Below, one piece after another: positions 1 to 8,727 of a stretch of DNA of 64,000 nt; position 1 is the first letter of the stretch; every line of letters starts with the position of its first letter. The DNA is from Rahnella aquatilis CIP 78.65 = ATCC 33071 (GTDB lineage Bacteria > Pseudomonadota > Gammaproteobacteria > Enterobacterales > Enterobacteriaceae). The translations under genes were made by a program, and so were the position numbers. The notes beneath the pieces are model-generated. The model had not been told where the DNA came from. It ran no database searches and saw only the letters and a list, made by a program, of their open reading frames with translations. Location: NCBI RefSeq assembly GCF_000241955.1, contig NC_016818.1, positions 1,116,001 to 1,180,000 of the forward strand, written 5' to 3'.

Positions 1-990
1 CTCGGCGTCGCCGAAGCCGGTTTCTTCCCGGGGATCCTGTTTTATTTTCGCAAATGGGTGCCGAATGTTTACCGCGGCCGTGCCACGGCGCTGATTCTCA
101 CCGGATCGGCGGCGGCGTATTTGCTCTCCGGCCCGGTTACCGGCGGCCTGCTGGAGCTGCATGATTTTATGGGATTACCCGGCTGGCAATGGGTGCTGTT
201 TATCGAGGGTGCGCTGTCGGTACTGGTCGGGATCGTGGCAGCGTTCTTCCTGGTGTCCAGGCCTGAAGAGGCAAAATGGCTGACCAGTGAAGAGAAAATT
301 GCGCTGAGTCACGCGCTGAGCACGGAGTCCAGTTCGCGTGATTTACACACCCAAGGGCAGTCGCGCTGGAAGCTAATCACGGATGGCAAAATGGCGTATC
401 TGTGTTTTCTGTTCTTTGTCATGTGCATGACCGGTTACACGCTGGTGTTCTGGCAGCCGGAGATCATCGGCCGTATTCAGGGGCTTTCCCCCTTCCAGAT
501 CGGCATGCTGAATTCCGTTCCGTGGATTTGCGCCATTATCGCTATCAATATTCTTGGCCGCGTCAGTGACCGTTTCCGTGGCAGTCGCGAAACCATTCTG
601 GCACTGGCGCTGATTGTGGCGGCGATCGGCACCTGTTTGTGTACTGTCGGCAGCCCGTGGTTTGGTTTGTTTGCGCTGTGTGTGGTGTGTATCGGGACGA
701 AATCCAGCGCGGTATTGTTCTGGCCGATCCCGCAAAGTCAGTTGCCGTCATCTATCGTGGCACCGGGGATTGCGCTGATCAATTCGCTGGGCAATCTCGG
801 CGGTTTCTTCGCACCGGCGGTGTTTGGTTATCTGCAACAAACCACCGGCAGCACAACCGCGGGCTTGTATATCCTCAGCGGAATTTCGGTGTTCGCCGCT
901 ATCACACTGTTCTTCACCAAAACCCACCGCACGCCAACGCAACCTGAATATCACGCCCCGCAGGGAATGGAGCCAAAACGTCATGTCTGA
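1..990 (+). CDS. MFS transporter, ACS family (5' end outside window)
   Basis: Inner-membrane permease of the major facilitator superfamily, anion:cation symporter branch, which takes up organic and sugar acids. The frame is open from base 1, so the start lies upstream; about 330 residues covering most of the protein are visible. The first visible residues (GVAEAGFFPG) are a signature of ACS tartrate/phthalate/hexuronate permeases, followed by paired hydrophobic segments, a hydrophilic central loop and six more membrane segments. It overlaps the next gene by 8 bases, so the two are translationally coupled. The partner is a glucarate-dehydratase-like enolase, so the cargo is probably glucarate or a related aldarate; that is inference from context. 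Confidence 0.88.
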   Translation, partial: LGVAEAGFFPGILFYFRKWVPNVYRGRATALILTGSAAAYLLSGPVTGGLLELHDFMGLPGWQWVLFIEGALSVLVGIVAAFFLVSRPEEAKWLTSEEKIALSHALSTESSSRDLHTQGQSRWKLITDGKMAYLCFLFFVMCMTGYTLVFWQPEIIGRIQGLSPFQIGMLNSVPWICAIIAINILGRVSDRFRGSRETILALALIVAAIGTCLCTVGSPWFGLFALCVVCIGTKSSAVLFWPIPQSQLPSSIVAPGIALINSLGNLGGFFAPAVFGYLQQTTGSTTAGLYILSGISVFAAITLFFTKTHRTPTQPEYHAPQGMEPKRHV

Positions 991-2329
991 TACGCCTAAA
1001 ATTGTCGAAATGCAGGTTATTCCGGTTGCCGGTTACGACAGCATGCTACTGAACATTGCCGGTGCGCATAACTGCTATTTCACCCGCATTTTGCTGGTAC
1101 TCAAAGACAGTGCCGGGCATACCGGCGTGGGTGAAGCGCCCGCCACAGGCGTGGTGCTGAAGATCCTTAATGACGCCATCCCGCATATCGTCGGGCAGGA
1201 AATCGGCATCATGAATCAGCTGGTCAGCGATTTGCACAAACGGGATCTGGAGGAAAACCGTCAGCCGAAACCGGTGCTGCCGGGCTTGCGTCCGTGGGAT
1301 CTCGAACGTCATCACAATGCCGTCGCGGTGCTGGAGACGGCGCTGCTGGATCTGATGGGGCAGTTTCTTAATCAGCCGGTGGCGCAACTGCTTGGGCCGG
1401 GTAAACAGCGCGATGAAGTGCCGGTACTCGGTTATCTGTTTTATATCGCCGACCGGCAGAAAACCGATCTGGAATATCTGGAAGGAAAGGCACAGGCAGG
1501 GCAACATCCGTGGTACCACCTGCGCCATCAGGAGGCCATGAGCCACGAAAAGGTGGTGCAACTGGCGGAAGCCGCGCAGGATAAATACGGCTTCAAAGAT
1601 TTCAAACTCAAAGGCGGCGTGCAGGCGGGTGAAGTCGAAATCGAAACGGTCAGGGCGCTGAAAAAACGCTTCCCGCAGGCGCGGATTACGGTGGATCCGA
1701 ATGCGTCCTGGTCGCTGGAACAGGCGATTTCGCTGTGCAAAGACATGCACGGGATTTTGTCTTACGTTGAAGACCCATGCGGAGCGGAGCAGGGGTTTTC
1801 CGGGCGTGAAACGCTGGCGGAATTTAAGCGCGCCACCGGATTACCGGTCGCAACCAATATGATTGCCAACGACTGGCGGCAGATGAGCCATGCGCTGCAA
1901 CTGAATGCGATCGATATCCCGCTGGCCGATCCCCATTATTGGTCGATGCGCGGCGCGAATACTATCGGCACGTTATGCAATGCGTGGGGACTGACACTTG
2001 GCTGTCATTCGAACAATCACTTTGATGTGTCGCTGGCGATGCTGGCCCATCTCGGGGCGGCTGCGCCGGGCGAGATCACACCATTTGATACGCACTGGAT
2101 CTGGCAGGAAGGCCAGCATCTGACAAAAAATCCGTTGCAGATTAAAGACGGTAAACTGGCGCTGAACGGGCTGCCGGGGCTGGGTGTTGAACTGGATATG
2201 GATGCCGTCGGCATCGCCCATCAGCGTTACAACACCCTGCGGCACAAAGATCGCGATGATGCGATCGCCATGCAGTATCTGATCCGCGGTTGGGCATTCG
2301 ACGGCAAGCGTGCCACTTTGGTTCGCTGA
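983..2329 (+). CDS. gudX: Glucarate dehydratase-related enolase (GudX-like)
   Basis: Enolase-superfamily acid-sugar dehydratase, related to D-glucarate dehydratase, which makes 5-keto-4-deoxyglucarate. The sequence is closer to E. coli GudX than to GudD (for example AGHTGVGEAP and the VRALKKRFPQARITVDPN stretch). The expected active-site residues are visible: KxK at K208/K210, the metal-binding YVEDPCG acid, ATNMI, and the GCHSNNHFD histidine H342. The length (448 aa) is normal for the family. The start is the ATG overlapping the upstream permease stop; the open frame runs further back but only inside the permease gene. E. coli GudX is reported as a weak dehydratase beside GudD; no gudD is seen in the window, so this copy may be the working enzyme or have a different substrate. 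Confidence 0.9.
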   Translation: MSDTPKIVEMQVIPVAGYDSMLLNIAGAHNCYFTRILLVLKDSAGHTGVGEAPATGVVLKILNDAIPHIVGQEIGIMNQLVSDLHKRDLEENRQPKPVLPGLRPWDLERHHNAVAVLETALLDLMGQFLNQPVAQLLGPGKQRDEVPVLGYLFYIADRQKTDLEYLEGKAQAGQHPWYHLRHQEAMSHEKVVQLAEAAQDKYGFKDFKLKGGVQAGEVEIETVRALKKRFPQARITVDPNASWSLEQAISLCKDMHGILSYVEDPCGAEQGFSGRETLAEFKRATGLPVATNMIANDWRQMSHALQLNAIDIPLADPHYWSMRGANTIGTLCNAWGLTLGCHSNNHFDVSLAMLAHLGAAAPGEITPFDTHWIWQEGQHLTKNPLQIKDGKLALNGLPGLGVELDMDAVGIAHQRYNTLRHKDRDDAIAMQYLIRGWAFDGKRATLVR

Positions 2330-2369
2330 AGTCGGGGGCCGCTGACGTCGGACTTATTTCAGATACTTT

Positions 2370-2573
2370 TTATTTCAGATAATCGGTACCGGCGTTCAGT
2401 TTGTTATGCGCGCTGGCATCGATAGTCGTGGAAGGTCTGGTGCTGCTTTCGCTGGCTTTACGGTTCAGTTCAGAAGCCACTTCCTGAGCGCTGGAAGGGT
2501 AAGCCTGAGCGATACTGTTGAAAGTGGTCGTTGCGATCATCAGGCCAAAAAGAGCGAGGGTGGTGCGTTTCAT
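2370..2573 (-). CDS. Small exported protein of unknown function
   Basis: A 67-residue product with a clear Sec signal peptide: MKR, a hydrophobic core (LALFGLMIATTTF) and an AQA-type cleavage site near residue 22. The mature part is about 45 polar residues rich in Ser, Ala and Lys with no cysteine. I do not recognise a family. A GTG eight codons upstream is also in frame, but the MKR start gives the normal signal-peptide form. It may lie downstream of the YhjX gene on the same strand, separated by a hairpin. Confidence 0.6.
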   Translation of the reverse strand: MKRTTLALFGLMIATTTFNSIAQAYPSSAQEVASELNRKASESSTRPSTTIDASAHNKLNAGTDYLK

Positions 2574-2655
2574 TTTGCAGGTGTCCGGTCTGTTCACATT
2601 TTGTCATAAGAGGTACGTGATTCAGCGGCCGATTTTAACTGCTTTATTCATGAGA

Positions 2656-2680
2656 AACGGGAGCTAATTGTGCTCCCGTT
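2656..2680 (-). terminator. Hairpin behind the YhjX-like gene
   Basis: Perfect 9-bp stem AACGGGAGC/GCTCCCGTT with a 7-base loop, about 30 bases past the stop of the minus-strand transporter. The U-tract on that strand is weak. Confidence 0.55.
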
Positions 2681-2709
2681 CATCATTTATGCTGCGCTAA
2701 GCCGCTGTG

Positions 2710-3960
2710 TTACACGTGCTGGAGCGTATTATGCGCTTCTTCTGACTTATTCGGTAAGCGAATCGTGGCAGAAAGAACCAATGACACAATCAATAATGCA
2801 GTGATGATACTGAAGGTCACTGCGAAGCCGCCGAACAGGGAAGCCACCAGTGAGGCAAAGATGCTGCCGATCCCGAAGCCCAGATACAGCAGGCCGTAGT
2901 TCTTGGTCATGTTATTCAGACCGAAGAAGTCGCTGACCAGGGACGGGTAAACGGTAATGGTACCGCCGAAGCTGAAAGCGACACAGGCCACGGAGAGGAA
3001 GAACATCATTTCGTTCATCTGGGTGAACAGCATCATGCTCATCCCGGCCAGTGACACAACCTGTGCGATGGAAATGACGCGGATACGCTGCATTTTGTCA
3101 GACAACACACCCAGCACCAGACGGCCGCTCAGGTTAGCAATCGCAATCACGGTCACGGCGTTCGCCGCCGTCAGCGCATCCAGTTTTACCAGGCTCTGAC
3201 CGATATCTTTCGCCACACCAATGACATACAGGCCACTCATACAGGCGGTCAGGAACATCAGCGCCAGCATCCAGTATTGTGGCGCACGAATGGCTTCGGC
3301 CAGGGTGAAATCACGGCTGTCGTTGCTGTTGTCGTTCAGGGTATTTTCCTCACGGGTGACGGCTGATGTTTCCTGTTTCGGTGCATCTTTCATCATCAGT
3401 GCACCGGCAATCACCATCACCATCGCGACACCTCCCCAGATCATGAAGGTGTTTTGCAGGCCTTCGGTCGCCAGCAGATGGCCACAAATGAATTTGAATA
3501 ACAGGCTGCCCAGACCGTATGCACCAATTGAACAGGCTGAAATCATGCCTTTACGTTCAGGGAACCATTTCACGCAGTTGGTGAGGGTCAGCAGGTAACC
3601 CGCACCGTCTGCCAGTCCGACCAGCACACCGGCGCTGATGTACAGCATGATGACGTTATCGGAATGCGCGGTCAGTGCGAAACCGGCGGCCATCAGTAAA
3701 CCGGCGGCGATGGTGACGGTACGCACACCAAAGCGTTCCTGAAGTTTACCGGCAACGGAAGAAGCAAGAGCCAGACACAGGCTCAGGATACCGAAAGTCA
3801 GTGCAACGCGGCTGATCGGTTCGCCGAGCTTTTCGGACAACTGACCGTTAAACAGACTCCAGGTATAAACGGAACCCAGCGCCAGTTGAGTAAGAATGGT
3901 ACCGGCCAGTGTCAGCCAGCGGGTACGGTTGTTGTTCTGCATGCCAGATGTGTCACTCAT
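2710..3960 (-). CDS. yhjX: OFA-family MFS transporter, YhjX homologue
   Basis: Inner-membrane MFS transporter of the oxalate/formate antiporter family. The match to E. coli YhjX runs through the protein (RTRWLTLAGTILTQLALGSVYTWSLFNG near the start; LTLTNCVKWFPERKGMISA; PKQ in the loop; LMFLTACMSGLYVIGVAKDIGQSL). Twelve membrane segments are interrupted by a hydrophilic loop near residues 200-230. The start is the ATG preceded by GGGAG at good spacing; an upstream in-frame start ten codons earlier lacks this. In E. coli yhjX is induced by extracellular pyruvate through YpdAB, and a matching direct repeat lies 80 bases upstream here. Confidence 0.9.
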   Translation of the reverse strand: MSDTSGMQNNNRTRWLTLAGTILTQLALGSVYTWSLFNGQLSEKLGEPISRVALTFGILSLCLALASSVAGKLQERFGVRTVTIAAGLLMAAGFALTAHSDNVIMLYISAGVLVGLADGAGYLLTLTNCVKWFPERKGMISACSIGAYGLGSLLFKFICGHLLATEGLQNTFMIWGGVAMVMVIAGALMMKDAPKQETSAVTREENTLNDNSNDSRDFTLAEAIRAPQYWMLALMFLTACMSGLYVIGVAKDIGQSLVKLDALTAANAVTVIAIANLSGRLVLGVLSDKMQRIRVISIAQVVSLAGMSMMLFTQMNEMMFFLSVACVAFSFGGTITVYPSLVSDFFGLNNMTKNYGLLYLGFGIGSIFASLVASLFGGFAVTFSIITALLIVSLVLSATIRLPNKSEEAHNTLQHV

Positions 3961-4040
3961 AGTGGGTTCTCCCGAGCGAAGTAGATTCAATTAACTGTGG
4001 CTATGATAAGTCCGCTAAATGAATGCGGATGATTTGTGGC

Positions 4041-4071
4041 ATGAGTTGCATGAGTTGCGGAATGAAATGCA
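4041..4071 (-). promoter_or_regulatory. YpdB-like direct repeat upstream of yhjX
   Basis: On the minus strand the sequence reads TGCATTTCAT, 11 bases, TGCAACTCAT. The published E. coli YpdB (LytTR) site is two copies of GGCATTTCAT with an 11-base spacer. The first copy matches in 9 of 10 positions, the second in 7 of 10, and the spacer is exact. The position about 80 bases before the yhjX start suits an activator. Confidence 0.65.
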
Positions 4072-4164
4072 TCCATGACGGCATGAGTCGCCATTTTGGG
4101 GCAAAAAACACCTCGAAATTGGACTTAAAACACCGCTGCAGGCCTTGCGGGGCGCGGGTTTTAG

Positions 4165-4178
4165 TTGATCTGGATCAC
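4165..4178. promoter_or_regulatory. Possible FNR-type box
   Basis: TTGAT-CTGG-ATCAC matches the FNR consensus TTGAT-N4-ATCAA at 9 of 10 positions. It lies about 205 bases upstream of yhjX. It could equally be a chance match or a degenerate CRP-like site. Confidence 0.35.
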
Positions 4179-4293
4179 TAATCCGTCATTTAGTTTTTTC
4201 AGGCGGGATGACAAATTTTGTTACCAAGGCTTCGTCGTGTCATCAGGGACAGCGGGAAGATTCTGGCAGGGGAGTGATTTAAATTATCAGGGT

Positions 4294-4322
4294 GAAAAAA
4301 ACGAGCCGTTTTGGCTCGTTTT
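4294..4322 (-). terminator. Intrinsic terminator of the hydrolase gene
   Basis: 7-bp stem ACGAGCC/GGCTCGT with a 5-base loop, followed on the minus strand by a run of six or more U, about 30 bases after the hydrolase stop. Confidence 0.85.
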
Positions 4323-4348
4323 GGTTTCTACATTCTGACCTGCAATGT

Positions 4349-5116
4349 TCAGGCATTCAGCGCGGCATTAATCGTGGCCGCGACGCCGGCCGGATTTTCC
4401 CACATCATTGAGTGGCCGGCTTGCGGCACAATGGCGGTCTGAACGCCATGTTGCGGCAAAATGGCGACATCCGGTTCAGGCAGTGAAAATTCACCAAACA
4501 GCACCGTGGCAGGCATTTCAAGCTGATAGAGCTGTTCGCGCCATGATACCGCCTCACCTTTTACCAGCCCGACCGCCTGGCGGTGAATGGCCAGCGGCGA
4601 GGCGATGCTCATACACCCGGCCCAGATGTGATTGTTACCGCGTACTGCGACATCAATCAGATGCGCATGGCCCTCGCGCAGATAGGCTTCTTCTGAATAC
4701 TGAGCCACTGCGCGACTGAAGGTGCCACCTCCGGCATCCAGATTTGGCTCGGCGACAATCAGGCGCTGGATCAAATCAGGGCGTTGTGTCGCGACCATAA
4801 TGGCAATGCTGCCGCCCATGCTGTGACCGATTAAATTGACCTGGGGTACACCCAGACTTTCCAGCCAGGCAATTACGCAGTCTGCATGTGCCTGCAGGCT
4901 GTAGCTGAAATCATCGGGTTTATCGCTGTAGCCCGAACCGGCGAAATCCAGCAGCAGCGATCGACGCGGGCGCAGTGATGCATCGGTCGCCACCCGCGGA
5001 AAATCGCAGGAGGCGGCACAGCCCAGACCGTGTAAAAAGACCAGCGGCACGCCCAGCCCTGACAACTCGTGGAAACGTAAATGCATTTCCGTACCGGGGA
5101 GTTTGAACGATTTCAT
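4349..5116 (-). CDS. Alpha/beta hydrolase
   Basis: Predicted cytoplasmic alpha/beta-hydrolase-fold enzyme of 255 residues; substrate not identifiable. Visible elements are the oxyanion-hole HGLGC (residues 29-33), the nucleophile elbow GHSMGG with S99, and the C-terminal AGHSMMWENP histidine; the acid is probably in the FGEFSLPEPD segment. The start MKSFK is chosen because AAGGA sits six bases upstream; ten extra in-frame codons upstream have no such site. The gene is monocistronic with its own terminator. Confidence 0.85.
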   Translation of the reverse strand: MKSFKLPGTEMHLRFHELSGLGVPLVFLHGLGCAASCDFPRVATDASLRPRRSLLLDFAGSGYSDKPDDFSYSLQAHADCVIAWLESLGVPQVNLIGHSMGGSIAIMVATQRPDLIQRLIVAEPNLDAGGGTFSRAVAQYSEEAYLREGHAHLIDVAVRGNNHIWAGCMSIASPLAIHRQAVGLVKGEAVSWREQLYQLEMPATVLFGEFSLPEPDVAILPQHGVQTAIVPQAGHSMMWENPAGVAATINAALNA

Positions 5117-5287
5117 CTGAATCCTTTGTGAGAGACTTAAGTGCAATCTGCGGATTATAAGCAGGATTTTTCCTGATGGCAGTACAAAAAACTAGTAAAC
5201 ACGCGGACCGGGACTGGAGGTATCCTTAATTATGGGGGATTTAGGTTAAGTCATTCAGGTTGTGAATATTTTTTTTCCAGGCGCTTT

Positions 5288-5309
5288 CTATCAGTCAGAC
5301 AAGTGATAG
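5288..5309. repeat. Short inverted repeat before a small exported gene
   Basis: CTATCA and TGATAG separated by 10 bases, directly in front of the first possible start of the next gene. The arrangement resembles a dimer operator, but no regulator can be named. Confidence 0.3.
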
Positions 5310-5343
5310 CATGGGACTCTTGCTCACTTTATGGATTTATCTG

Positions 5344-5709
5344 ATGGTCAGGTTAGGCAGTTTTGTGGCGGTTATCCTGGTGCTGGCGTCATTTTCGGCA
5401 TCTGCTGTCACTCAGTATCAATGTGTATTAACGCATCACACGCAGTCCGATGAGGGCAACGATGTTTCTGAAGTCGTGAATAAAAATGCCCAGGTCTATG
5501 ACGCAGGTAACACGTTCAGTTTTTCTCCCGATGGCAGTAAAATGGTCACCAGTCCGGAACTGACAGACATCATTGGCAAAGACAATCAGCCCATGAAAGC
5601 CGGTGCGCAAGATAACCTGATGTATATTCACGTAAAAGACAGTTTTGTCGTTGCCACGCAAACCGAAGGCTATGTCTACGGGGATTGCAAAGTGAATACC
5701 GCCAAGTAA
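5344..5709 (+). CDS. Small exported protein, unknown function
   Basis: A 121-residue protein with an N-terminal signal sequence (MVRLGSFVAVILVLASFSASA), cleavage probably after ASA near residue 21. The mature part has two cysteines (QYQC and GDCK) that could form one disulfide, which suggests a periplasmic location. No family recognised. A start 11 codons upstream (5311) is possible and has a slightly better AAGTGA ribosome site, but would put an uncharged hydrophobic stretch before the signal peptide. Confidence 0.55.
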   Translation: MVRLGSFVAVILVLASFSASAVTQYQCVLTHHTQSDEGNDVSEVVNKNAQVYDAGNTFSFSPDGSKMVTSPELTDIIGKDNQPMKAGAQDNLMYIHVKDSFVVATQTEGYVYGDCKVNTAK

Positions 5710-5915
5710 AAATCCTGGCCACTGCATTTTCTGAATCCGGGGTGTTACGCCTGTGCGCAACGCCCTGCAATAAATAGAAACACTCCTGTCAGTTCATTAG
5801 CACACTTCTTATAGTCGCCTGTTGCCCGACGGGCTATCCTTGCGCACTTTTCCGCTCCCCACTTTTTCATTTTCGCCCGCTTCAAGAAGCAGACAAAAAA
5901 GGTATTTGCCCGCTT

Positions 5916-7862
5916 ATGGCCTTACTTAACGACGAAATCCGCGACCATACGGCCGAGTCCGTCCTTTTCGTTCGTCGTGCGGTGATCGCATTTCTGGTGG
6001 TGATCCTCCTGTCGTCTGCGCTGGTGTTTAACCTGTACCATCTGCAGGTAGGCATGCATGATTTTTACCAGACCCGCTCGAATCAGAATGACATCAAAAT
6101 GCTGCCGATCGCACCCAGTCGCGGGTTGATCATGGATCGCAACGGTGTCGTGCTGGCGCAAAATATCACCCTGTACCAGATTGAAGTGATCCCGGGAAAA
6201 GTCCCTGATCTTAACGCCACGCTGAATGCGCTGAAACCCATTGTCGATCTGACGCAGGACGATCTGGACAGCTTTCACGATGCGATGATCCACGGCCGTC
6301 GCTTTGCGCAGATCCCGCTCAAACTGGCGCTGACGGATGTTGAAGTCGCGCGTTTTTCCGTTAACCAGTTTGATTTCCCCGGTGTCTCCATCAGTACCTA
6401 TCAGCAGCGTCGTTATCCGTATGGCGCGGAGCTGGCGCATGTTGTGGGTTATGTTTCGAAGATAAATGATAAAGATGCCAAACGTCTTGAGGCGGAAGGT
6501 ATTGCCGAGAATTACGCGGCTGACCACGATATTGGTAAGCAGGGCGTTGAAAAATATTATGAAAATATTTTGCATGGCCGCACCGGCTATCAGGAAGTTG
6601 AGGTTGATAACCACGGCCATGTGGTGCGTTTACTGAAAGAGGTTCCGCCGCAGGCCGGGCAGAATATCTATCTGACGCTGGATCTGGATTTGCAGCAGTA
6701 CATCGAAAAAGTGCTGAAAGGTCAGCGTGCCGCCGTTGTGGTGATGGATCCGCGCGACGGCGGGATCAAAGCGATGGTCTCCAGCCCAAGTTATGATCCG
6801 AACCCGTTTGTTAACGGCATTTCCAGTAAGCAATACAGCGCGTTGCTAAAAAATCCGGATTTGCCGCTGATCAACCGTGTAACACAGGGGCTGTATCCGC
6901 CAGCCTCGACGGTGAAACCTTTTATGGCGACATCGGCGCTGTTTGAAGGGGTAATCACGCCACAAACCACTTTCTTCGGTGCGCCGACCTGGACGCTGCC
7001 GGGCACCACGCGCCATTACCGCGACTGGTTGAAAACCGGTCACGGCATGTTGAATGTGACCAAAGCTATCGAAGAGTCTGCCGATACTTTCTTCTATCAG
7101 GTAGCCTATGAAATGGGCATAGACCGTATCCATACCTGGCTCAGTAAATTTGGCTATGGTCAGTCAACTGGCATTGATCTGGATGAGCAATATAGCGGTG
7201 TACTGCCGAGCCGTGAGTGGAAAATGAAGGTTCACAAAAAAGGCTGGTTCCAGGGGGATACCGTCTCGGTGGGTATCGGTCAGGGCTACTGGGTGGCGAC
7301 GCCGATTCAGATGGTGCGGGCGCTGAGCGCGCTGGTAAATAACGGCAAGCTGGAAACGCCGCATCTGCTGTATTCTGCAAAAAGTGGCAAAGTGATCACC
7401 CCTTATAAGATGCCACCGACGCAGCAAATTGCTGATCCGAAATCGCCGATCTGGGGCATTGTGAAAAACGGCATGTTCGGGATGGCTAACTTCCCGAACG
7501 GCACCGGTTATAAACTTTTCCACACCGCGCCTTATCAGATTGCGGCGAAATCCGGGACATCTCAGGTATTCAGTTTGCGCGAAAATCAGGTGTATAACGC
7601 CAAAATGACGCCGGTACGTCTGCGCGACCATATTTTCTATACGGCATTTGCGCCTTATAAGCACCCGACAGTAGTGATGGCGTTAATCATGGAAAATGGC
7701 GGCGGCGACGGGGTTGTTGCAGGACCGACGGCACGAGCGATCCTCGACCATATTTTCCTGCCGCCACAGGCGGTAATCTGTGATCCGGCGAAAGCGGATA
7801 ATCCGGCAGATTGCGAACAGCCGGTGCCGACGCCCAATTCACTGGGCTTTAGTGAGCATTGA
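5916..7862 (+). CDS. mrdA: Penicillin-binding protein 2 paralogue
   Basis: Monofunctional class B transpeptidase that cross-links peptidoglycan with RodA-type SEDS partners in cell elongation. Order: short cytoplasmic tail, membrane anchor (about residues 21-42), dimerisation/pedestal region, transpeptidase domain. Catalytic motifs are S331-TVK, S388-AD and K545-SGT, all intact, and the length (648 aa) is close to E. coli PBP2 (633 aa). It is not in the usual rodA-dacA-rlpA cluster, so it is probably a second PBP2. Salmonella carries an extra PBP2 (PBP2-SAL) used at acidic pH; whether this is an orthologue cannot be decided here. A shifted native mrdA is the alternative. Confidence 0.88.
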   Translation: MALLNDEIRDHTAESVLFVRRAVIAFLVVILLSSALVFNLYHLQVGMHDFYQTRSNQNDIKMLPIAPSRGLIMDRNGVVLAQNITLYQIEVIPGKVPDLNATLNALKPIVDLTQDDLDSFHDAMIHGRRFAQIPLKLALTDVEVARFSVNQFDFPGVSISTYQQRRYPYGAELAHVVGYVSKINDKDAKRLEAEGIAENYAADHDIGKQGVEKYYENILHGRTGYQEVEVDNHGHVVRLLKEVPPQAGQNIYLTLDLDLQQYIEKVLKGQRAAVVVMDPRDGGIKAMVSSPSYDPNPFVNGISSKQYSALLKNPDLPLINRVTQGLYPPASTVKPFMATSALFEGVITPQTTFFGAPTWTLPGTTRHYRDWLKTGHGMLNVTKAIEESADTFFYQVAYEMGIDRIHTWLSKFGYGQSTGIDLDEQYSGVLPSREWKMKVHKKGWFQGDTVSVGIGQGYWVATPIQMVRALSALVNNGKLETPHLLYSAKSGKVITPYKMPPTQQIADPKSPIWGIVKNGMFGMANFPNGTGYKLFHTAPYQIAAKSGTSQVFSLRENQVYNAKMTPVRLRDHIFYTAFAPYKHPTVVMALIMENGGGDGVVAGPTARAILDHIFLPPQAVICDPAKADNPADCEQPVPTPNSLGFSEH

Positions 7863-7875
7863 TCCGGGCGCTGCC

Positions 7876-8631
7876 TCAGAGGATTTCAAAGGGCACGTTG
7901 TTGAGCCGGGCAACATATTTTCCAATCTCTTCCGCTGTCTTCATTTGATCAAAATGTACATTACCGTGGTTAGGGAAAAGAGTTTTATCGACGGCTAGTA
8001 CCTTGGTCACCCGGATCGGTTGTGTCGGCGGAAGCCCTGCATATAAATTGAGACCCGACTTGCCAATGACCAGAATTTCATTGTGGCTATGATCTTTGCG
8101 GAAGATTTTATCTTTAATCATAAGTCGGGTGGGGGTAAGGAGTTGCTGATATCCACCGGCACATTTGTAATTCTCTACCCCTCTTCCGCTCCTTATACAG
8201 TCCACAAGTTCATAGGGCCTGATCACCGGCCCTGTAGGGCTATAATCTTTCCGACCAGCATGGTTGATAAACCACACGTCATGCGGGAATGTCCCGAGTA
8301 TATTTTGTCGTGGTACTTCAAGTACCAGCGCGACGTTGTGAAACATTCCGGTATATCGTGATGTGGCGCTTGTCAGAGGTTTAATGTCTTTTAAATCAAT
8401 CAGCGACGCGCTGAAGATATCCCAGCTATTCAACAGTGACGCCGCATTCTGATGGCAGAAGGGACTTATATGCAATTGAAAGGTATGAACCAAAACATGA
8501 TTTTCGGGAAGAACCGCCCAACTTTGCAATGTTGCTGCTCTCTGCATATCCCGCGTTTTTTTATTTTCCTGCTCTGTTAACTGCAGTTCTTCAGGGATTG
8601 GTTTAGAGTTCTTTTTTTTAAAAAATGGCAT
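7876..8631 (-). CDS. Unknown protein, tandem paralogue 1
   Basis: A 251-residue soluble protein without signal peptide or membrane segment; family not recognised. It is a clear paralogue of the next gene: shared blocks are LVH.F, PFC, LLNSWDI, SL.DLKDIKPLT, RYTGM, NILGT.P.DVWF.NH.GRK, GGYQ.LLTP, SHNE.L.IG and LYAGLP.TQ.IRV.K. The order H (LVHTF), S (SASL), E (SHNEILVIG) is reminiscent of ADP-ribosyltransferase-type cores, but this is only a pattern impression. GGAG precedes the ATG. It is AT-rich compared with neighbouring core genes, consistent with acquisition. It converges on the PBP2 gene with a 13-base gap. Confidence 0.8.
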   Translation of the reverse strand: MPFFKKKNSKPIPEELQLTEQENKKTRDMQRAATLQSWAVLPENHVLVHTFQLHISPFCHQNAASLLNSWDIFSASLIDLKDIKPLTSATSRYTGMFHNVALVLEVPRQNILGTFPHDVWFINHAGRKDYSPTGPVIRPYELVDCIRSGRGVENYKCAGGYQQLLTPTRLMIKDKIFRKDHSHNEILVIGKSGLNLYAGLPPTQPIRVTKVLAVDKTLFPNHGNVHFDQMKTAEEIGKYVARLNNVPFEIL

Positions 8632-8727
8632 AATATTACTCCAGAAATCGTCAGTCTTTTTATAAAATCTGCGGTTGTCTTTATTGTTATTTCATCAGCG
8701 GCGCGTTCCGTGCGTGTCGCCAGTTAC

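Noticed and set aside
824-982. N-terminal extension of the GudX-like protein
   Set aside because: The frame is open but lies inside the permease gene; the alignment with GudX/GudD starts at the ATG at 983.
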